From Oopsacas minuta (lineage: Eukaryota > Porifera > Hexactinellida > Lyssacinosida > Leucopsacidae), in NCBI GenBank assembly GCA_024704765.1, contig JAKMXF010000347.1, forward strand, positions 124,001 through 188,000: 64,000 nt of DNA. Direction: 5' to 3'. The position numbers were made by a program, and so were the translations under genes. The notes below the pieces were generated by a model, which did no database searches, was not told the DNA's origin, and saw nothing but the letters and a program-made list of their open reading frames with translations. Shown here in pieces: positions 45,001 through 58,481 of the stretch. Within the stretch, counting starts at the first letter, position 1, and every line of letters begins with the position of its first letter.

Positions 45001-48000
45001 GATCTAGCTTTCCATGTGACCAGGAGTACTCTGCAGTTTGTCTTAACATCAATAGGATAAAGATGTACATGGAATCTGGTAAAACTATCATTTTGTTGAA
45101 TCTTGAGAATCTCTATGAATCTCTGTATGATGCTTTGAATCAGTACTACATGGTATTGAATAATCAAAGATATGTAGATCTGGGGTTAGGTACCCATCGA
45201 ATGAAGTGTCGTATTCACCAAGATTTCAAACTGATTGTAGTGGCCGACAAGGAAACTGTACAGGAAAGATTTCCTACCCCTCTCATTAATCGTCTTGAGA
45301 AACATTTCCTAACAATGTCAACAGTATTGTCTAAAGACACGGACAATGTCAAAATTTCTGAGCAACTAACTGAATGGGCAAAGAATTTTTCTACAATTGA
45401 TAATGATCATTCTAGATTAGAGGAGAGAGATTGCTTTATTGGCTATCAAAGTGATACTCCATCGTGCATTGTATTTCATGTCATAAAGGAGTACGAAAAT
45501 GGCACGGCTTTGGATGGACAATATCATTGTAGATCAGTGTTGGAGAGAAGTCAGACTCTATTTCTAAAAATGGCTACTACAGATGCTGTATTACGTGTGA
45601 AGAACAGTCTCCTCTCTGAAAAATCTGATGAACTAATAGACGAGTATTTTAAACTGGGGCTAGGCAGTCTTGAGGAGTATTTGCTAAAGGTGATGGATGA
45701 TAAATGTAATAATACATTAGGGGCACATCTTACACTCACTACAACACACTCAAGAATTATGACAGACAAAGATGTGGATGAGTTGAATAGACGACTATAT
45801 TCAAGTGCAAATACAAATACAATTGAGATAACAAACCTTTCTCTTCACCAATTCCAGACAGAGCAACAGTACTCTCGTGAGATTCAGAAGTTCTTGAGAG
45901 GAAGAGGGTTAGTGATGAAAGGGGACTGTTACAAAAAGATACTCCTGGTTCAGTGTGAAAGAGGAGCAGATAATGCTAAGCTGATAACTTGTGCTCGTCT
46001 TAAGACTGTAGATGAGTTAAAGGACTGGATAGAAAGAGATGGAGAGTGTCAAGATGAAATATTTATTGTATTCTTGATTCTACTGAAAAGAGAAACACAT
46101 GGAAGTAAGTTTGCAAGTTTTTGTGGAGGTGATTGGAACACAGTTCATATTGATGACATCCATTCCCTGGATTATACTGAATTACCCCTCATCTCTCTTC
46201 TATATGGAAAACCAAATTGGCAGCTGTTTGATGAATATGATAAGGTAAACTTTGTGTTGTTGTAAATTTAATTGATTTGATTGCTCAAAAGCAAGGTAGA
46301 AAACAATTCGAACCGAATATCAGTATGCATGAAAAACTGCCTTACCGAACACTGAACACTGATACTGAAAATATTCGGTAAACTCAACTGAATGCTTCTG
46401 ATAATAGTCGGTTTTGGTCAATTGATTCCGGATACTGCTATTCGGTTATTAACCGATTATCAACTACAGCAGATCTCGGATATAACGTACTCGGCTTAAG
46501 AAGTACTTTTTTCAATAATGGATCATTAATTTTGTACTAATTGTATAAGAAAAATATTTAGATAAGATGTACAGTACGCACTATTTTTTGTTTCCTGAGG
46601 GGTATACATTATATCCGATCTCTACTGTATTAATCAGATATTTCTCTGTTGAACTGAAAATTCAAACATTCTGTTACAACCTTGCTACATTTCTTTACCA
46701 ATCTTTAGATAACACCGCAACATATATCCCATAATAGAAGATTTAATGATTGTATTCAGCAAGCAGCTTCAAGATTAGACGATATTCATAGCAGTGGAAT
46801 GCGTACTGTTGAAAGAATTCGAGATTTGAATATTCTCCTGACAAAAGACAAGTATCGTAGTAAGGAATTGTACTTAGTCGTTATGTAGCACTTCTAGTGT
46901 TTGGGGGGTAGAAATATACCCATCGCCTGGTTCAGACTCTCCCTGAATTACACAACAGAAATTTCTTAAAATGTTACGTCAATTTCCTGTTGCTGTATTT
47001 TAACCGATAACGGAAGGGAAAATATTTGCAATTTTTGAGGCAAAAACGGCGTATTTTTGCGGAAATTTGGGAAATGTTCTTACGATCGCAATATGTAGAC
47101 CGTAATCGGTTAATTAATCGCGTCAAAATTAACATCATGACCACATGTATATTATTAACTTCTTTCAAACTTGAGTTAAGGAGTGTTAGGAATGATTCTG
47201 TACAAGAGGAGGTAGTTTTATGCAATTATGTAATATGGAAGCAAGACAGGCATTCTAATTTCAGGAATTTTTCGATTAATACACTATGAAAACAAATTTC
47301 ATGAATAATGTTTACCTTTTTCGAAATGCGTTTATTTATATATTCCTTTTCATAGTTGAGTTCATCAAGACATTATGTCAAAGATTGACTAATCTGTTGA
47401 GAGATCAATCTAATTCTTCAATTGATACCAACACTAATTGGTTACAACAGACAGCTAATTGTGTAGAAGACATACAATCATCTGGGACTTTCCGTAAAGC
47501 TGTAAATCTCCGTATTAACAGTGCTATTACTCCTCTAATAGCAGAGTTGATTGCTTGTATAGATAGAAATGGAAATCTAGAGCTAGCTCTCTATAATGAA
47601 AAAGTACCAGAATGTTTATTCAATCTCTGGTATGATATATTCAGAGATGAGCGTCTGCTTATGTTACAATACAAAGACACAATCTCTCCAAACACACTAC
47701 TACCTAGAAGGAGAGTTCCTGTATTAAGTGATGGAGGTGGTGGAGAGTATTTCAAAGCTCAATTTCCTTTCTCTTGGTTGATTAATCAGCGTCTAGCTCA
47801 GCTTTCATCGGAAACAAAAATTTTATCAGGTGAAATACATCTTTTTACTGCTCGACACTTAGCATGTGATTGATTTCTTCGGGTATTTCGGCCCAGTGTT
47901 AAAATGCGATTTACTGTACCAAACTATGCTATCGTATACAGTGGAATCTCGTAGTATAGTGGTATAGTGGCCATAGTGTGAAGTTATATACAATATAAGA

Positions 48001-51000
48001 TGGTTCTAATATGCTTTAAAGAAACTTTGCATATAGTTGACTGATAAAAGAATTATCAACACAATTGACACAATTTAGGTGACGTCATCAACCAGGTAGA
48101 ATTTGAAACGCGAATAACTTCATAACGATAGCAGCTAAGCTGATACTTCCAATTGATGAAGTATAATAGATGTTATGACGTACACATTGGCCACATAATG
48201 GAAGTAGTGATGACAGATTAAAAATTTCAAAAATTCAGATTTCGCAATTGTAAAATAAAATTGTATACAAATTGTATACAAATTGTATACAAATTGTATA
48301 TCCTCCTAATGGCAAACCATAAATTCAATTCATGGTTAAGTTCAGATTGAGAAGCATGAAATTTCAATCTGTACCGACAGTAAGATCAATTGAAATTCTT
48401 CAAAGTTGCACTATTTAATTGGAGGCAATAGAAGAGTTAAATTTACCTGAAACACAGTTCTTCCAATTAATTACGTCACTATAAATATGTTTCAATACAT
48501 TTACTTACTATACAGTATTACCTATTAGTATAGTACGCTCAGCAAAGAAATTGATTGATGAGAACAAGAGGCAATTCGTTGCTTTCAGCTGCATACAATT
48601 ATCCAGTTACTACTAGCCTTTCTAAAACTAGAGTATATTAGTGGAATAATTTGGAAATTTTGAGTGGAAATTTGTGTAATACTTGACTGATTATAGAAAG
48701 AATAATTTCTCTTTAATTAACCTTTTATTAGTGTAGAGTCGAATTGAATTTCTCTATTTATAGTCGATCATTCTGATGACTTTTGCAGACGTCTTGAAGT
48801 TGTTTTCGTGAAAACTCCCCTTGGGGAGAAAATAATGAAGTATATAATGGAAAAGGATGAGAGTCTTCAGCTAGTACAATTGTATTTACATGATTTCATA
48901 TATATGAATCTATTTCCAATTGACAATAACAAATATCAGGTAAGTTTATTTCAGTTATCCCACCTCATGAGATCATATGTATACAAGTCGGGCTGAATAT
49001 ATACATCCAGTGTTCCCTCTAAGGATTCGAGTGGTATCCAGGAATTTTCTCATTTTCGAGGTTAGCCTCCGGGAATTTTCCTGAAAAATGCTCGAATCTC
49101 TAGCAAGATTTTGAATACATATCAAGAGTTGTATGTAATAAAGATTTTGAAAATAGTAATGTATATTCTCCATACCTGATAACCTAGCCATTGAAACAAA
49201 ATCTCTAGCGTCATATGAAATATTATTAATTTGATGATTAATCTATGTATTTTGCTGTAACTTTCAGGCTCTGAAAATCCTAAACCGCTAAGCAACCAAT
49301 TACCCCTAACAATATGTTAAAACCTTATCTCTAATGCTTTCGAATTTAAATTGAAGAGTATGAAAATATGATTAAATCATCAGGCGTGAAATCAGAGAGA
49401 AATATTCAAATTCATATCCTAGGTACAAATCTCCGACCCAAATCTCTGTGTGTACCAACTTTGTGTTAACCGGACTGCCAAACTTCGAACGGCCTCGCGG
49501 ATGTACGGACGTCGCACATCGTCCATGCCATTTGGGCATCTCTCTATAGGAGCTGTACTAAAATGATTAATTGTGTTTGTGAGTATTACGCATAGCACAG
49601 AAAATCATTTAGATTTCTGTATTTTGAATAGGTCTATAAAACCGTCCTTCAGAACTATATCAATACCTCATTACCCGATGAAGATGAAGAGCAGAGAGAT
49701 ATAATGACTATTCCAAGAATTCATTGTGCTTTTGAGAACTCAAAGCAGTTATTAGAATTATTTCAACAAGCATTTCAATTGGATAATGGTTTAGCTGGAC
49801 AATTTAATAAGATTATCTCAAAGTTGGAGAAAGTTGATGATGAAAAAATGAATTGTTTAGAACTAGTCTTGATAGAAGTAATAATTAATCTGTGTGGCCA
49901 CAAGAAAGAACGTACAGCTAGCAAGAAGCTAGCTGAGCAGTATGTGAGTGAGGTTAATCAATGGCAAGCTATAGTGGAGAAGGGATTGAGTTTTAACCAA
50001 AATTCATCTGATGAAAATGAAAAATTCAAACTAGAATTGAGGTACAATTTATTTTGGCTCGGACAAGTTCGAGTCTTGGAGGAAATTCGCTTTTTTGGCA
50101 TTTTGGTTTTGAGAAGTTGGCATCCCTGTCAAAACCCGGAATTCAAGGGACATGTAATTGCCATACTTGTAGAAATACATATCCTTATTGCATACGGACT
50201 GAACATTTGTAGGAAAATATGACAATAATTTCGCATTATAGGCAATGATTTCGCATATTTCCATATATTATTTATATGTAATTATTTATATCTTTAGATG
50301 CAGGTGGACTCGTATTATTGCAGTTCAATTATTTATTGGTAATTGCGCCCTTGGTGTTTGGTACAGTGAAATTGAATCTAAGATACACAAACTATTTACG
50401 GTAAGTTGATTATGAAATAGTAAAACTTACTATTTCTTTTTAATACAGTCAATATCGAACACAGATATATTGAAATACCAGCTTATATTTGAGTCTGAAA
50501 TTATACTAAAATGGTCTCCATTGTATTTCTTAGAGATTTAATTGAGGAGCCCTACCAAAATTGAGATATTCCTGATGAAAAAGAGGGCCTAATAAACCAC
50601 TGATTTCTCAAACCGTCAAAGAAATATTATAGTACCGGGTATACCGAAATAATTATCGCGGACACATTAACTTCGTTATAACGGAGTTATTTGTTATCTA
50701 ACAATATTAACATTTGATCTATCCAATTGGCAAGAATGATAGCTAGTAAATTTTATTACTATCTTATCAGGTTTATGAATTCATGTTACTGTTTCACTAT
50801 CTAGCTCCTTGGAGAAACTCCAGATTTCACTTCTGTAGAACTAATCAAAGAAGTCATTCAAATACTAACAAACTGTATGAAGAAAATGAAAAAAGGTTCA
50901 GGGTAAGGGATGACCCGATGTTCCTAATAATATTGAATGGATGATCAATAATTAACTTTCTCCTAAATATATATTTATCATCTGTGTTCCCTCCAATTTA

Positions 51001-54000
51001 CTTGTAACAAGGCATCTGATGGGGAATATAGGCAATAATCCGGGGCGTATTTATAGACAGTTAGACACACTTACTCTCAAATTTTGTGGGGTATCAGTAG
51101 GGCATTAGTCGATCGTGTTAAACAAGATTACGATCCCGATCCCGTTCAAGATCCTTATTTCAAAAACGATCGCGATCCCGATCATTTTTCTGATCGTTTG
51201 TGAATATTCAAGATGTGTATTATTGATTGTTCCATAATTTCTTATGCCAAAAGAAACATAGGTGGAAAATCAACACATTCTACGAACGAATATTACTGAT
51301 CATTGGACACAAATTTGGAACAGTTACCTAAGTATACAAAACGCTAATGATAGTAGCATTCAAAGTATACAAAAATGATCCAAATTTTTGTGCAAAAAAG
51401 GATCGCGATCTTACATCCGATCTTTCATAATACAATGATCGCCGATCGTCGCCAGATCGTCAAAGAAGTATCGCGATCGTGATGGAGCGATCAATGATCG
51501 TACGATCCTAATGCCCTAGGTATCAGGTATGCGCTCTGAATTCCTAAATGAGGCACTCAAAGTGTTACAAATCCCGGTGTGGGTGTTTGGTTTAATAAAG
51601 ACAAAATTCTAGGGGAATACCTCCAGATTGAAGTAATAAAATCGACTTTGCGCATACACCGAATTTATAACCACTATTACATTAGAAGTACCTGAGAAAA
51701 CATAAACCTTGAAGTGAGGATAACATTATTATTTGATGAAGAATATAAAGTACTGTAGACCTCGAATAGCGTGTTAAATACACTGAACAATATCCAAGGT
51801 ATATTCACTTGACAACTACTAAAATAGTGTTAAAATACACTGGAACAACATGGAAGCACAATTGCTGTTCTGTCTGTACACAAATGTTGCAGAATCTTTT
51901 ACACAGTACCACCACGTTATGTACTATTTAATATATGCCCAATGGACATGCACACTGTAATATATGCATTCTCAGATTCTTGTAATATAATTAAGACGCA
52001 TGCACATTGTAGATTTTAAAATATGTACGGATTCTATAAGGGAAATACTGTATATCATAACTCGCATATATCTAGATTAACTGCACTTGACATACAAGAA
52101 TTCCAGATTAAAGCTACAAGATTCTTCATTAGTATCCTAACCAATCTAACATTCAAATCTATACGATTAGAAGATAGAAATAATGAACTGAACAATCTGA
52201 TAATGGGGTTTGTGAAATCCAATGAGAAGAATGTAGGCAAAATGTTCTCTGACAAAGGACAAATTATTATATTTACAAAAGATGGAGTTGATCCTTCTCC
52301 AACTTTCAGAGCCTATTTACTACAGATGCTGATTAGATATAGGTAACCTTCTTTATTATTTTAGAAGAAACTTCCCCAAAAGGTTATCATGTCATATCGT
52401 AATTTTATCTCATTTTTCTAGGCAAGATGTCTTTAAAGATTATATTTCTGACTATTTGACAAATGTTGTGAATAATTTGAAGAATAATCTGATGAAGAGC
52501 GAATTATATCTACTGATATCTCAATCAATTGAGGTAATATTAATGTAAATATTTGGCCATATATTGTACATGCGAGAGCACTGCAGCGCCAGACAAATTT
52601 CAGGACATAAACTGGAAAGTTTTGGTAATTTACTGAATTAATTATTTAGGATTCTCTCCATCAACTAATTAAAAGTGGAAAACCTGATCAAGAAACTGAG
52701 TTTGTCAAATTCCACATTAACAATGTAACTCGAGATCAACCAGATATATCATATCAATTGCTGGAAAAGATAGCTAGACTGAGGTTTATCAGTGTGTACA
52801 TATCTAAATGGGTTGTTGAATGCTATAACCTTCTTAAAACACAATCAAACACACAACTACCTGATCATATACTAGGAGAGAGAATGAGATTGATTACCAG
52901 CTTTCAGGAAATCTGTTTAATGAAAGGACACGAAGATATCCATTCACTTCTCTTCAAGAGTATATACCATAAGCTGGGAAGTGATACACTTAATCGTCTT
53001 AAATCAAATATCTCCTGTTCCTGGATTATACCAGAATGTGTTTCAGACAATATTGAGGTACCAGTTACAAATACTAATGCCAAATATATTCTGAAATAAT
53101 TATAATTATTATTACTCTAAGATCTCTCTCAAATTGAAGTTTATAAATACCATATTTCTCTGAATAAGCGCCCTGTACTTATTCATATGTAGACTAATCA
53201 CTTGTTTCTATATACACTCAGTGTCCATAATCTTACTAATACTTGACTTTAATAGTTATTTCTTATTTGCCATGTAAAATTATGCTTAATTACTTGTGTG
53301 AGAATACTCCGGTGCGAATTCAGAAATACATTAATTTATTTGAATCAAATACTTGTAGATTCCTGATTATTTTCTAATATACAAAGCAGAATATACAATA
53401 ATGAAAATTGCAATTGAACAAATAATTAGGATACAGACTAAAGAACCTCTCTTGCGGTTATTCAATCCTGGAAATGTGAGTATTGTACTTCTTAGTGAGT
53501 TTAATTTCCTTATGAAAATCTTTCAATCAACTAAATACTCCGCTGTAGAAACCTGAACCAGCAGAGTACTTCATATACTGCCTTTTTCAACTAATCGTAT
53601 CTTCTATACAACAAAATGGAGAACCTCAGATATTTACAATTGAGGTTTGTAATATTATTTCTTAAACATAAATTTAACTCAAATATTTATTGCTTGATTT
53701 TATGGATATTATGATTATGTAATCCTAAATAATGATAATCAAAAAGTATTTGATGTGTTTTTAGAAATTTGATAGTCTGAAAGACTTTGTGAATTCTGAC
53801 CTGAAGAAAATCAATCCAGTACTATACAATTTAGCTATTCAGATAGCAACAAACAACTTTGGAAATGGAAATCTACCAAATCTTAAACTTACAGATACTT
53901 CCAGTAATCATGAATTATTCCTAATCAGACTAATATACCATGTAGCTGTTATGTTATCTTGTAAGAAATATCACAAGCTGTTCCTACCTATTGCTTTGAT

Positions 54001-57000
54001 ATACGAGGACCCTCAGACTCTACAGGATAAGTTATTTCCTACTATGATGGATGATCCACTAATATCTGCTAAAGTTGCTATGATTGGAGAATCTGGAAAA
54101 TGGTACCAATGTCCTAAAGGTCATCCTTACTTCATTGGAAATGTAAGTGCTAATGACATCCAATCATATAGGTGTACAGTATACTGTAAATTTTTACAGG
54201 ACCATCACGTGAATTAGCCTCCAATCCATCATCTGAGTCAGGTGCAGCACAACCTGTGCAGTCTGACGTACGCCGGACCTCTATATCCTCTCAGACTGGT
54301 AATTTTCCTGTCTTTGAATGAAAAGAAATAGAGCCTTTGGGTATTATATCATATTCAGGTATATAAATATGGTCCAATGTCCTACACATGACTAGGTATA
54401 ATATCGGAAATCCGCCGCTGGACCACATATTGAAACGATGCGTCGCCACCGCAAGTACACCTACATGATTTCGGCGTCCCTCTTAGGTTAAATACGCTGT
54501 CCAAGGCTAATTACATTCCTATCATAAATTTGTTTTGATTATCTATTTGTAGTGTGGCGGTGCAGTAACCACTTACGTTTGTGCTGATTGTGGGTGTAAA
54601 ATAGGAGGAACAGATTACAAGTTAAAACGTCGGAATGTACTACTGGATCAAACTAAAGATGGTACTAAAACTGGGTATCTGTTAGGACCTGTTAATCATG
54701 TTAGAGGTTTGCAAACTAGTGACAGGTATGTATCGCTTGAATTACTTAACATCTATCAGTACATTAAATACCATTATATTAACATTGCAGGTTGCTATCC
54801 CTTGCTTCTGTTAAGATAATTCGTATCCTGATGGACATCACTTTCATCTGGGCAGCTGGTTCAAGCGCTAAAAACAGGAATCGAATACTTCTCTCTCTAA
54901 TGAAAGAAGGATTAAATAATTCAAAAGATATACCTAACTTCTTTACAGAACATTTAGAAAGAGACTTAACAGATTTATCTGGTCTGACAGGGAAAAGCTT
55001 TGAAGAAATTGTTTTCTTTCTCCATTTGATTACAAAATCAATAATGGAGAATGCGAGGGAGCTCTGTTAGTCATTAGTATTTAAGGCATTTCAGTGTATA
55101 TCAATGTATTACTATTCAACGGTTTATTACAGGTACGATTCCTACTGAGTTAACACAAAAGGAGTTGAGAGAGCAGTGGGAGAGAGAATTTAATAATAAA
55201 TTCATTCAACCTATACTCAACTCTCTAAACACAGATGTACAGAGACAGATGGAGCAGGTGCTGAGTGAGAAGAGGATAGCTAACAATCCCTTCCTCAGGT
55301 TAATTAATTAATACAGAGATATTTGTTAAAATATCTATGAATTGTCTTAAATGATTCACGCCTAAATCTTTAGAATGGTATACGAGAAAGATGATTCAGA
55401 ACCAAACAACCCGTTACCTCATCTATGGCGTTACAGAACTATTGTGAGTCTGGAGCATTTCTCTCAGAGCTTCAGTACAGCCGATTTAAATACCAAAAAC
55501 AAGTGTCCGTTAGTAGACAAGTTCTTGAAAGAAGAAAACAAATTGTTTGTGACTCGTTACTTACCAGACATTGTACAGCTACAGAGACGAGTAGGAGATA
55601 AGTTCCTACACAGATTGGATAGGAGAGAAGCTGCTAATACTTCTATTAAAGATTTCTTAAATAGAATGAAAACTGGTAAAATATAATATCAATATTTACC
55701 TGATTGATTCAGTGATAATCATCACAATTATATTTCTTTTAGAGAACAAACAAGAATCAGAAGAATTAGCTAGACTAGTGGAGAGTCTTGCTACAGCATG
55801 GAGTATGATTGGAGAAGATGTGAAGAAGAATGGACGTCTCACAATGGAAGAATCTCTAGAACAACAAGAAATAACTCCTGCTACTTCTCTCGCTTACCTG
55901 CTCCCTTCTTCAACAGGAGAGGGAGTGCTGATCACCTCACTCACTGACTATCTATTGCTGATACACAACTCATTTGTACATGCCTACAGAGACAGAGTGA
56001 AGTGGTATGTATCATTCTATTGAATGATATCCCTATAGGCATGTCTCATTTTATTCACATTGTATTAGGTCCCGTAGTGACAAGATACCACTCCGTGAAT
56101 TGAATATGAGTCATGTGATTGAGTACGAGGAACATCTGCAGCCTCTACTGTTGTCACATGCTCACTACTCACTAGCTCTCGGACAAGGAAGTCAAGTGAC
56201 TTATGATTTTGAGGGAGTAGAACAGCAATTAATGGAACAATTCATTCAGAACAAACCTCTTATTCTAGCAGAACATTCCCGCTTTGAATATATTCGTGAG
56301 GCTTACAATCTGGAAGTGTTCGAACAGGTGCGACACAAAGTTCAACAGGTCAGTAACTTTTGATATTTTATTATTGCATTCATACACTCATTTGTACTTG
56401 TGTGTTCTGTATTAATCTCATAACTGTTTCTTCCAGACTGAAGTGAGAGTGATAGTATGGAAAGCTATACAAGAAGATTTAGACTCACTTGAAGCAGTTA
56501 GTGATGTTCTCCTAATACTAGATGTAGTGATTAGATTCTTATCATCAGCAGGAGGAGATCCAGAACAAAAATTGTCTTCTTATCTTACTGATGTTTACAG
56601 TATTCTCATGATTCTCATGGAGCTGGTACTCTACAGAGCAGAAGGGTATATATTGCTGATTTCCTTTTCTTGATGTTAAATATCTTAATAATTACATAAA
56701 TTATTTACAGGCAAATGTAGAGTTATGTCTGAAACATGTAATCAGCTTCAGAACTCATCTATCTATAGAGAAAGCTCGGAAGCTCTCTCTCCAAGGACAG
56801 GTATGTATCATATGATTTTGACAAGTACGCTTTGCTTGCTTGCAATGTGCAGCTTTTGTACCATATTGTATGCAAATACAAATTGGATACAATATTGTAG
56901 CCTCTACCGATTCTTCAATTAACCATACACAAACAAAAAATCTCTTAGATTACTTGTAATATCTACATTCACTTTCAACATCACTCTTCTAATTTTCTTT

Positions 57001-57396
57001 AATTTCTTTATAGATTCCTTTTTCATCTCTGAAAAATGAGTTTCAGGAAGTTGTAAGTGAGGAAGAGAGAAAACTGATACAGGAAAGCTGCAAACACTTT
57101 CCAGTGGACAAGATCATGGCATATCTCCATGAATATATAATCTTCTTTTTGCAAGATAGAGATAGTGAAGAGAAAGCTTATGGGTATGTATTACTACCCT
57201 GGATCTTTATGTACTATCTATTGATTCTATTTCTTATAGACTGAGAGAATGTGTAGAAATATACGCTAATGAGAATGATTGGGAACTCCCTGAAGGATTC
57301 AATCAGTTCCCTCAACAAATACAGCAATCACAATGTGCCTCTGCTTGGGCTGTATTAGCTCTACAAGAGAATACAAATCTAAATATCAACAAATAA
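36085..57396 (+). CDS. RNF213: RNF213-like giant AAA+ protein, copy 1
   Basis: About 5,010 codons (human 5,207). Exons: 36,085-46,244; 46,709-46,859; 47,356-47,829; 48,764-48,939; 49,632-50,041; 50,298-50,400; 50,805-50,902; 52,041-52,342; 52,422-52,533; 52,650-53,057; 53,359-53,475; 53,549-53,644; 53,765-54,142; 54,553-54,725; 54,791-55,065; 55,133-55,298; 55,374-55,675; 55,743-56,004; 56,069-56,348; 56,437-56,625; 56,711-56,800; 57,014-57,183; 57,240-57,396. The N-terminus is a zinc ribbon (CPDVGC...CPFC), then a linker and a CBM20-like arm (FPYKYCLQLRSG). AAA modules: a weak P-loop SSGAGKS (41,600), GETGCGKT (42,820) with FFDEANTS, and GKPGSSKS (44,000) with LEEVGLAEDSP. The RZ finger is WYQCPKGHPYFIGN plus CGGAVTTYVCADCGCKIGG. 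No RING exon is readable. Five frameshifts lie in the first exon. All junctions agree in phase except 50,902 to 52,041. Confidence 0.88.
36950..40085 (+). other. Five single-base frameshifts in exon 1 of RNF213-like copy 1
   Basis: The reading frame changes at C3 36,950-36,952 (one base extra; copy 2 has one fewer), T4 37,563-37,566 (one missing), A6 37,843-37,848 (one missing), A4 38,266-38,269 (one missing) and T6 40,080-40,085 (one extra). Changing only the run length at each site would carry the frame across it, and the coding sequence on both sides is otherwise clean. Downstream, 2,050 codons are undisturbed. The pattern suggests consensus indel errors in homopolymers, perhaps because reads from the two paralogues were mixed. 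Real pseudogenisation cannot be excluded from sequence alone. Confidence 0.75.
48261..48300. repeat. 11-bp tandem repeat TTGTATACAAA
   Basis: About 3.6 perfect units of a near-palindromic 11-mer in the intron 47,830-48,763 of RNF213-like copy 1. The same intron has a pogo-like ACAGTGGAATCTCG end at about 47,938. In the neighbouring introns, a CAGTGTTCCCTCTAAGG hAT-like end lies at 49,008, and CGGT-rich repeats lie at 46,294-46,490. Confidence 0.85.
50903..52040 (+). other. Intron of RNF213-like copy 1 where the RING exon is expected
   Basis: The exon before it (50,805-50,902) ends in phase 2 and the exon after it (52,041) starts in phase 0, so an exon of length 3n+1 is missing. In human RNF213 the RING finger lies between the homologous segments. 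A RING-like series in one frame at 51,866-51,967 (C-S-V-C, then G-H-A-H-C-N-I-C) is interrupted by TAA at 51,929-51,931, lacks the third cysteine and has no compatible splice sites. A 421-bp MITE occupies 51,098-51,518. No intact RING exon is visible in any frame. Confidence 0.6.
51098..51518. mobile_element. 421-bp hAT-type MITE rich in CGATC words
   Basis: Flanked by perfect 8-bp duplications GGTATCAG (51,090-51,097 and 51,519-51,526). The ends are inverted: TAGGGCATTAG on the left, CTAATGCCCTA on the right. Both subterminal regions are packed with GATCG/CGATC words in both orientations, such as GATCGCGATCCCGATC. Subterminal arrays of this kind bind hAT transposase in other elements. No coding capacity. 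It sits in an RNF213 intron. Confidence 0.9.
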
Positions 57397-57432
57397 GTTG
57401 ACTTATTGTTTTGATAGAATAATTATTTGAAC

Positions 57433-57438
57433 AATAAA
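57433..57438 (+). terminator. Polyadenylation signal of RNF213-like copy 1
   Basis: AATAAA 37 bp after the TAA at 57,394-57,396. Its position supports the last exon (57,240-57,396), which ends in a segment matching the human C-terminus pattern (CASAWAVLALQEN). Confidence 0.65.
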
Positions 57439-58026
57439 AAGCAAGAATTCATTTGAATGTTTGCAGATAATACGCGTGTTTGTATTTTATATATTTTGAA
57501 TTATTTTGGCTATTTTATTGATTTCAATTGTACTTTGACCCTAATATCGATTTCAATTTCTGTTAATAATTATATATGTACGAGTTAAGAGGATGTATTT
57601 TGCATGTATAATGTAATATACTGTGGGTACAACTGATCGTCAGACACTGCGAGCGCCGTAGGCTAGTTTATGGTTAAAATGAAATTAAGTCAGGTTTTGG
57701 GTATTTTAACAACATTTTATTTATGGAGGAGTGAATTAATTTCATTGTTTAACAGAGCATGGCATTATTCCAATCTTTTTTTATTGAATATCTTTGCAAT
57801 CCTATTTTACTATAGTATTAAACTCATAGGTTAGATATCTTAGAAACAATGCTGTACACATAGTCGTAGGAGACGGTACGGTTGGTTAGGCTTCAACCGT
57901 ATCAATATTTGGGCTGCTAATAAAAATAGTATTAGTCAACAAGACTAATTAGCCACTATTAGCATATACGTATACGTGGTAGAACAATATGTATACATTA
58001 TGAGCAAAGATTAAAAGCATTTATTT

Positions 58027-58335
58027 GTAATTGTATATTCATAGTGTGATGACGTTTTCATGAAATCTGTAAGTTTCACTCAAGAAGTAATCATCATTAA
58101 CTGATTGATTGATTGATTGATAGCCTCCAACATTTCCTTAGATAATGAGTAACTAAATGCTTCCTCAGTTTTCCGAATTTTGTTCTCCTTTGTCATTTCA
58201 ACTAATCTGTAGATATTTTCCTCGTAAGATCCATAATAATATGTTGTGCTTCTTGGGTGCCTCGCTTATCCTACCATTTTGTTTTTGATCTTATATTTCT
58301 TCACACTGCGATTAAAGTTACTATCTCTGAATTGA
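58027..58335 (-). pseudogene. Inverted fragment of the 3' end of the LRRK-like gene
   Basis: The reverse complement aligns with about 32,850-33,175, the last exon plus stop and start of the 3' UTR. Shared stretches include CACCCAAGAAGCA, TTAGTTGAAATGACAAAGGA and GAAATGTTGGAGG. Differences include a deletion near 58,240 and an expansion of an ATTG run at 58,100-58,120, which break the frame. It is on the opposite strand relative to the parent gene and has no kinase or LRR part. It marks a past duplication and inversion between this interval and the LRRK locus 25 kb away. Confidence 0.85.
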
Positions 58336-58436
58336 AACCGGGGCCGCTGAATATTTATTAGTCGGGTTCAGGGGCGCCGAACTTTCTAGCTTTCATGAAT
58401 GATCAAGGGGGATCGAGCCTGCCTATGATCGGGTTT

Positions 58437-58481
58437 CCTTTCACATCTGAAAATTTCCACCAAAATTTCAGATGTGAAAGG
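58437..58481. repeat. 16-bp perfect inverted repeat
   Basis: 58,437-58,452 (CCTTTCACATCTGAAA) is the reverse complement of 58,466-58,481, with a 13-nt loop. It lies next to GC-richer sequence (58,340-58,430) of unknown origin. Confidence 0.8.

Noticed and set aside
54199-54298. Possible small exon between acceptor ACAG and donor GTAATT within the RZ-finger intron
   Set aside because: Flanking exons are in phase 0. Read in that phase it hits TAG at once, and its only open frame needs phase 1 at both ends, so it cannot be spliced in.
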